From the NCBI GenBank assembly GCA_007570785.1, contig ML661885.1:37583771-37647770 (forward strand): a DNA stretch of 64,000 bases, read 5' to 3'. The DNA comes from Antilocapra americana (Eukaryota > Chordata > Mammalia > Artiodactyla > Antilocapridae). Shown here one piece after another: positions 61,297 through 64,000 of the stretch. The position numbers were made by a program, and so were the translations under genes. The stretch's first letter is position 1, and every line of letters starts with the position of its first letter. The notes beneath the pieces are model-generated. The model had not been told where the DNA came from. It did no database searches and worked only from the letters and a program-made list of their open reading frames with translations.

Positions 61297-62198
61297 AGAT
61301 TATTTCATTCTTAAGGGAATACCCAAAGAATTCACTGCTGATGTTACCTCCCCTCTCCTCCAATCCCAACACCCCTGGCCTGCATTTACTTCCTTAAATC
61401 CATCTACATTAACCACAGTGATGTAATTAAACATGAACAATATTTCCCTTAGAGTTGGTCTTCACCAAAGATCTGAAGACAGCATTCCTACAGGAGAGTA
61501 AAATTCCCCTCACTTGTGAACATCTACTCTGTTCAGGATCCTTTGATACACTGGAGTATAAAAAAATAAATAAATAAATAACAGCATAATAATACAAGTA
61601 CTATCAAAGGAAAAATTTTCATCAAAAGAAGTAAAAGTTAATCTCCATGGCCTGGACCTTCCCCCTGCCCTGGGGACTCTGAGGTTTCACCGTCCTTGTG
61701 ATCACTGGCTAAGGCTTCTTCATAACTTGCCAACAAAGGTCCGTCTAGTCAAGGCTATCGTTTTTCCAGTAGTCATGTATGGATGTGAGAGTTGGACTAT
61801 AAAGAAAGCTGAGCACCAAAGAACTGATGCTTTTGAACTGTGGTGTTGGAGAAGACTCTTGGGAGTCCCTTGGACTGCAAGGAGATCCAACCAGTCCATC
61901 CTAAAGGAAATCAGTCCTGAATATTCAGACTGATATTGAAGCTGAAACTCCAATACTTTGGCCACCTGATGTGAAAAACTGGCTCACTGGAAAAGACCCT
62001 GATGCTGGGAAAGACTGAAGGCAGGAGGAGAAGGAGGCAGCAGAGGATGAGATGGTTAGATAGCATGACTGACTCAATGGGCATGAATTTGAGCAAACTC
62101 CAAGAGATAGTGGAGGACAGAGGAGCCTAGCATGCTGCAGTTGAGGGGGTCACAAAGAGTAAGACATGACTTAGCAACTGAATAACAACAACAGTTTT
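61297..62198 (+). mobile_element. Composite insertion ending in BovB, flanked by a 10-bp duplication
   Basis: The segment from 61724 is BovB 3' sequence (VRLVKAIVFPVVMYGCESW, then RSNQSILKEISPEYS). The first 420 bp are not BovB and include an A-rich aaataaataaataaataa stretch near 61563. The whole is flanked by aaaaaaagaa at 61287-61296 and 62199-62208 and interrupts an L1. Confidence 0.7.
61724..62193 (+). mobile_element. BovB LINE 3' end
   Basis: aaaggtccgtctagtcaagg, gttggactataaagaaagct, ccttggactgcaaggagatc, actttggccacctgatgtg, gacatgacttagcaactgaa and a taacaacaacag tail. A deletion follows ISPEYS, so the frame shifts. Confidence 0.92.
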
Positions 62199-62655
62199 AA
62201 AAAAAGAATGAAATACTGCCATTGGCAGCAACATGGGTGGACCTACAAATTATCATACTAATACTACATATTATCATGAAGTAAGTCAGACAGACAAAGA
62301 GAAGCATCATATGATATCACTCATGTGGAATCTAACTTTAAAAAAAAAAGAAACGAACTTATTTAAAAAACAAAATCAGATTGATAGATCAGAAACAAAC
62401 ATATGGTTACCAAAGGGGAAGCAACAGGGGGGAGAAATAAGTCAGGAGATTTGGATGTACATACACACACGACTATATATGAGATAGATAACCAGCAATG
62501 ACTTACTTTAAAACACAGGAAACTCTACTTAATATTCTAGGATAACCTATATGAGAAATGAATCTAAAAATGAATGAATATATGTATTTGTATAACTGAA
62601 TCACTCCACTGTACACCTGAAACTAACACATGCTCTAATAAAACTAAAATTTTTT
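62199..62655 (+). mobile_element. L1 3' UTR, plus orientation, right part
   Basis: Continues the L1 from 61296: gaatgaaatactgccattgg, catatgatatcactcatgtg, gtacacctgaaactaacaca, ending in an aaactaaaatttttttaaat tail. Confidence 0.85.
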
Positions 62656-62659
62656 TAAA

Positions 62660-64000
62660 TTGTGAGTGCAGATATCTCACTGATATCCCATTTTCATGTC
62701 CTTTGCCTATTTACCCAGGAGTGGAATTGCTGAATCATAAACAGTTCTAGTTTTAGTTTTTGAAGTTTTTGAAGAACCCCCATACTGTTGTCTACAGTGG
62801 CTGCACCAAGTTACATTCCCACTATCAGTGCCAAGAGTTCCCTTTCCTACACATTCATGTCAATGTTTGTTATCTCTTGTCTTTTTGATAATAGCTGTTT
62901 TAACAGATAATGAGTTGATATCACATTATGGTTTTCATTTGTTACTTCCCTGATGATTAGCAATGCTGAACATCTTTTCGTGGACCTGTAGGCCATTCGT
63001 ATGCCTTCTTGGGAAAAATGTCTATTCAATTCTTCTGCCCAGTATTAAACTGGATTGTCTGTATTTTTGTTATTGAGTTGTATGAGTTCTTTAATATTTT
63101 GGATATTAACACTTTATCCATTATATCATTTCAAATATGTTCTTCTGTTCCATAGGTTGCCTTTCCATCTTGTTAACTGTTTCTTTTGCTGTGCAGAAGC
63201 TTTTTAGTTTGACATAGTCCCAACTTGTTTATTTTTGCATTTGTCATTATGCTTTTGATTTCATATCCAAACAAAAAATCATTGCCAAGACCAATGTCAA
63301 GGAGCTTACCTTCAATGTTATCTTTTGGAGTTTTATGGTTTCATATTTTACATTTAAGTATTTAAGCTATTTTGAGTTGCTCTAAATAGTAGAAGAGAGA
63401 TGACTAATTTCATTCTTTGGCATGTGGCTGTCCATTTTTCCAACACTATTTACTGAACAGACTATCCTTTCCCCTTTGCACATTTTTGGCTCATTCATCA
63501 TAAATTAATTGACAATATATATGCACAGGTTTATTCTGGGCTCTCTATTCTGTTTCATTGATCTATGTGTCTGTTTTTCTGCCAATACCATACTCTTTTG
63601 ATTACTACAGCTTTGTAATATAGTTTGAAATCAGGACGTGTGATGCATCCAGCTTTGTTCTTTCTCAGTATCACTTTGGTTGTTTTTATGGTTCCATACA
63701 AATATTAGAATTGTTATATTTCTGAGGAAAATGTCAATTGATATTTGATGTGAATCTATAGATGGCTCTGGGTAGTACAGACATTTGACAATATTAATTT
63801 TTCCAGCCCAGGAGCACAGAATATCCTCCTATTTATATGTGTTTGTATTCAACTTCTTTCAGAAATATCTTATAGCTTTCAGTGTACAGATATTTCATTA
63901 GCTTGGTTAAATGTAATCCAATTTTATTCTTTTTAAGGTAATTGTAAGTAGGGTTGTTTTCTTAATTTCTTTTCCTATTTCATTATTATTGTATAGAAAC
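62660..64000 (-). mobile_element. L1 3' UTR and ORF2, minus orientation (runs off window)
   Basis: Reverse-complement L1: gattagcaatgctgaacatc, gcagaagctttttagtttga, ctttgtaatatagtttgaaa, gtgaatctatagatggctct. More than 1.3 kb, continuing past 64000. Confidence 0.8.

Larger units (their letters stand above)
23935..64000 (-). other. RIMS2: RIMS2 upstream intron (to window edge), repeat-filled
   Basis: All sequence on the upstream side of the microexon is intron as far as I can read. No exon encoding the RIM2 start (MSAPVGPRG or the LSHLTEEER helix) was found. I infer that exon 1 lies beyond 64000; the gene could in principle have another 5' exon here that I cannot recognise. Confidence 0.7.

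Noticed and set aside
1..64000. CRISPR array, phage, operon or other prokaryotic system
   Set aside because: The repeats are dispersed mammalian retroposons and the gene has GT-AG introns; nothing in the window is prokaryotic.

Overview
This window is a piece of a ruminant (Pecora) nuclear genome, most likely cattle, sheep, goat or a relative. The sequence is AT-rich and full of ruminant retroposons: Bov-tA/BOV-A2-type tRNA-derived SINEs, BovB (RTE-clade) LINE fragments, L1 3' ends and CHR-type SINEs. It has no operons, no long intact ORF and no CRISPR array. No previously undescribed biological system was found.

The only host gene supported is RIMS2 (presynaptic active-zone protein RIM2), on the minus strand. 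Three coding exons near the 5' end of the gene can be read directly. In transcription order they are a 33-nt exon (23902-23934), an 87-nt exon (23414-23500) and a 211-nt exon (6753-6963). The 211-nt exon encodes the start of the Rab3/Munc13-binding zinc-finger region. All exon phases agree: the 33-nt and 87-nt exons are both phase 2 at each end and together add 40 residues just before KLHQQFEMYKEQ. The zinc-finger exon begins in phase 2 and ends in phase 0 at ...SNK. The rest of the window is intron. Exon 1 (upstream, above 23934 or outside) and the next exon carrying the fourth CxxC pair (below 6753 or outside) were not found.

Layout by region. 1-6752: intron with L1 3' ends, two SINEs, a MIR and a decayed L1 ORF2 tract. 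6964-20455: intron with L1, L2, MIR, hAT and several SINEs. About 20456-26282: block with no recognisable young transposon, enclosing both cassette exons. 26283-36000: BovB, a BovB nested in L1, then several L1 pieces in both orientations with a nested SINE. 36450-38090: a Tigger-like element followed by a decayed Hsmar1-like mariner. 38300-59800: scattered SINEs, BovB, L1, CHR-type SINEs and an ancient hAT element, with long intronic stretches I cannot classify. 59900-64000: L1 pieces in both orientations interrupted by a composite BovB-containing insertion.

The coding content concerns one protein: RIM2 links Rab3 on synaptic vesicles, Munc13 and calcium channels at the active zone. The window shows how its N-terminal linker can be lengthened by small in-frame exons. 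Everything else is mobile-element history.
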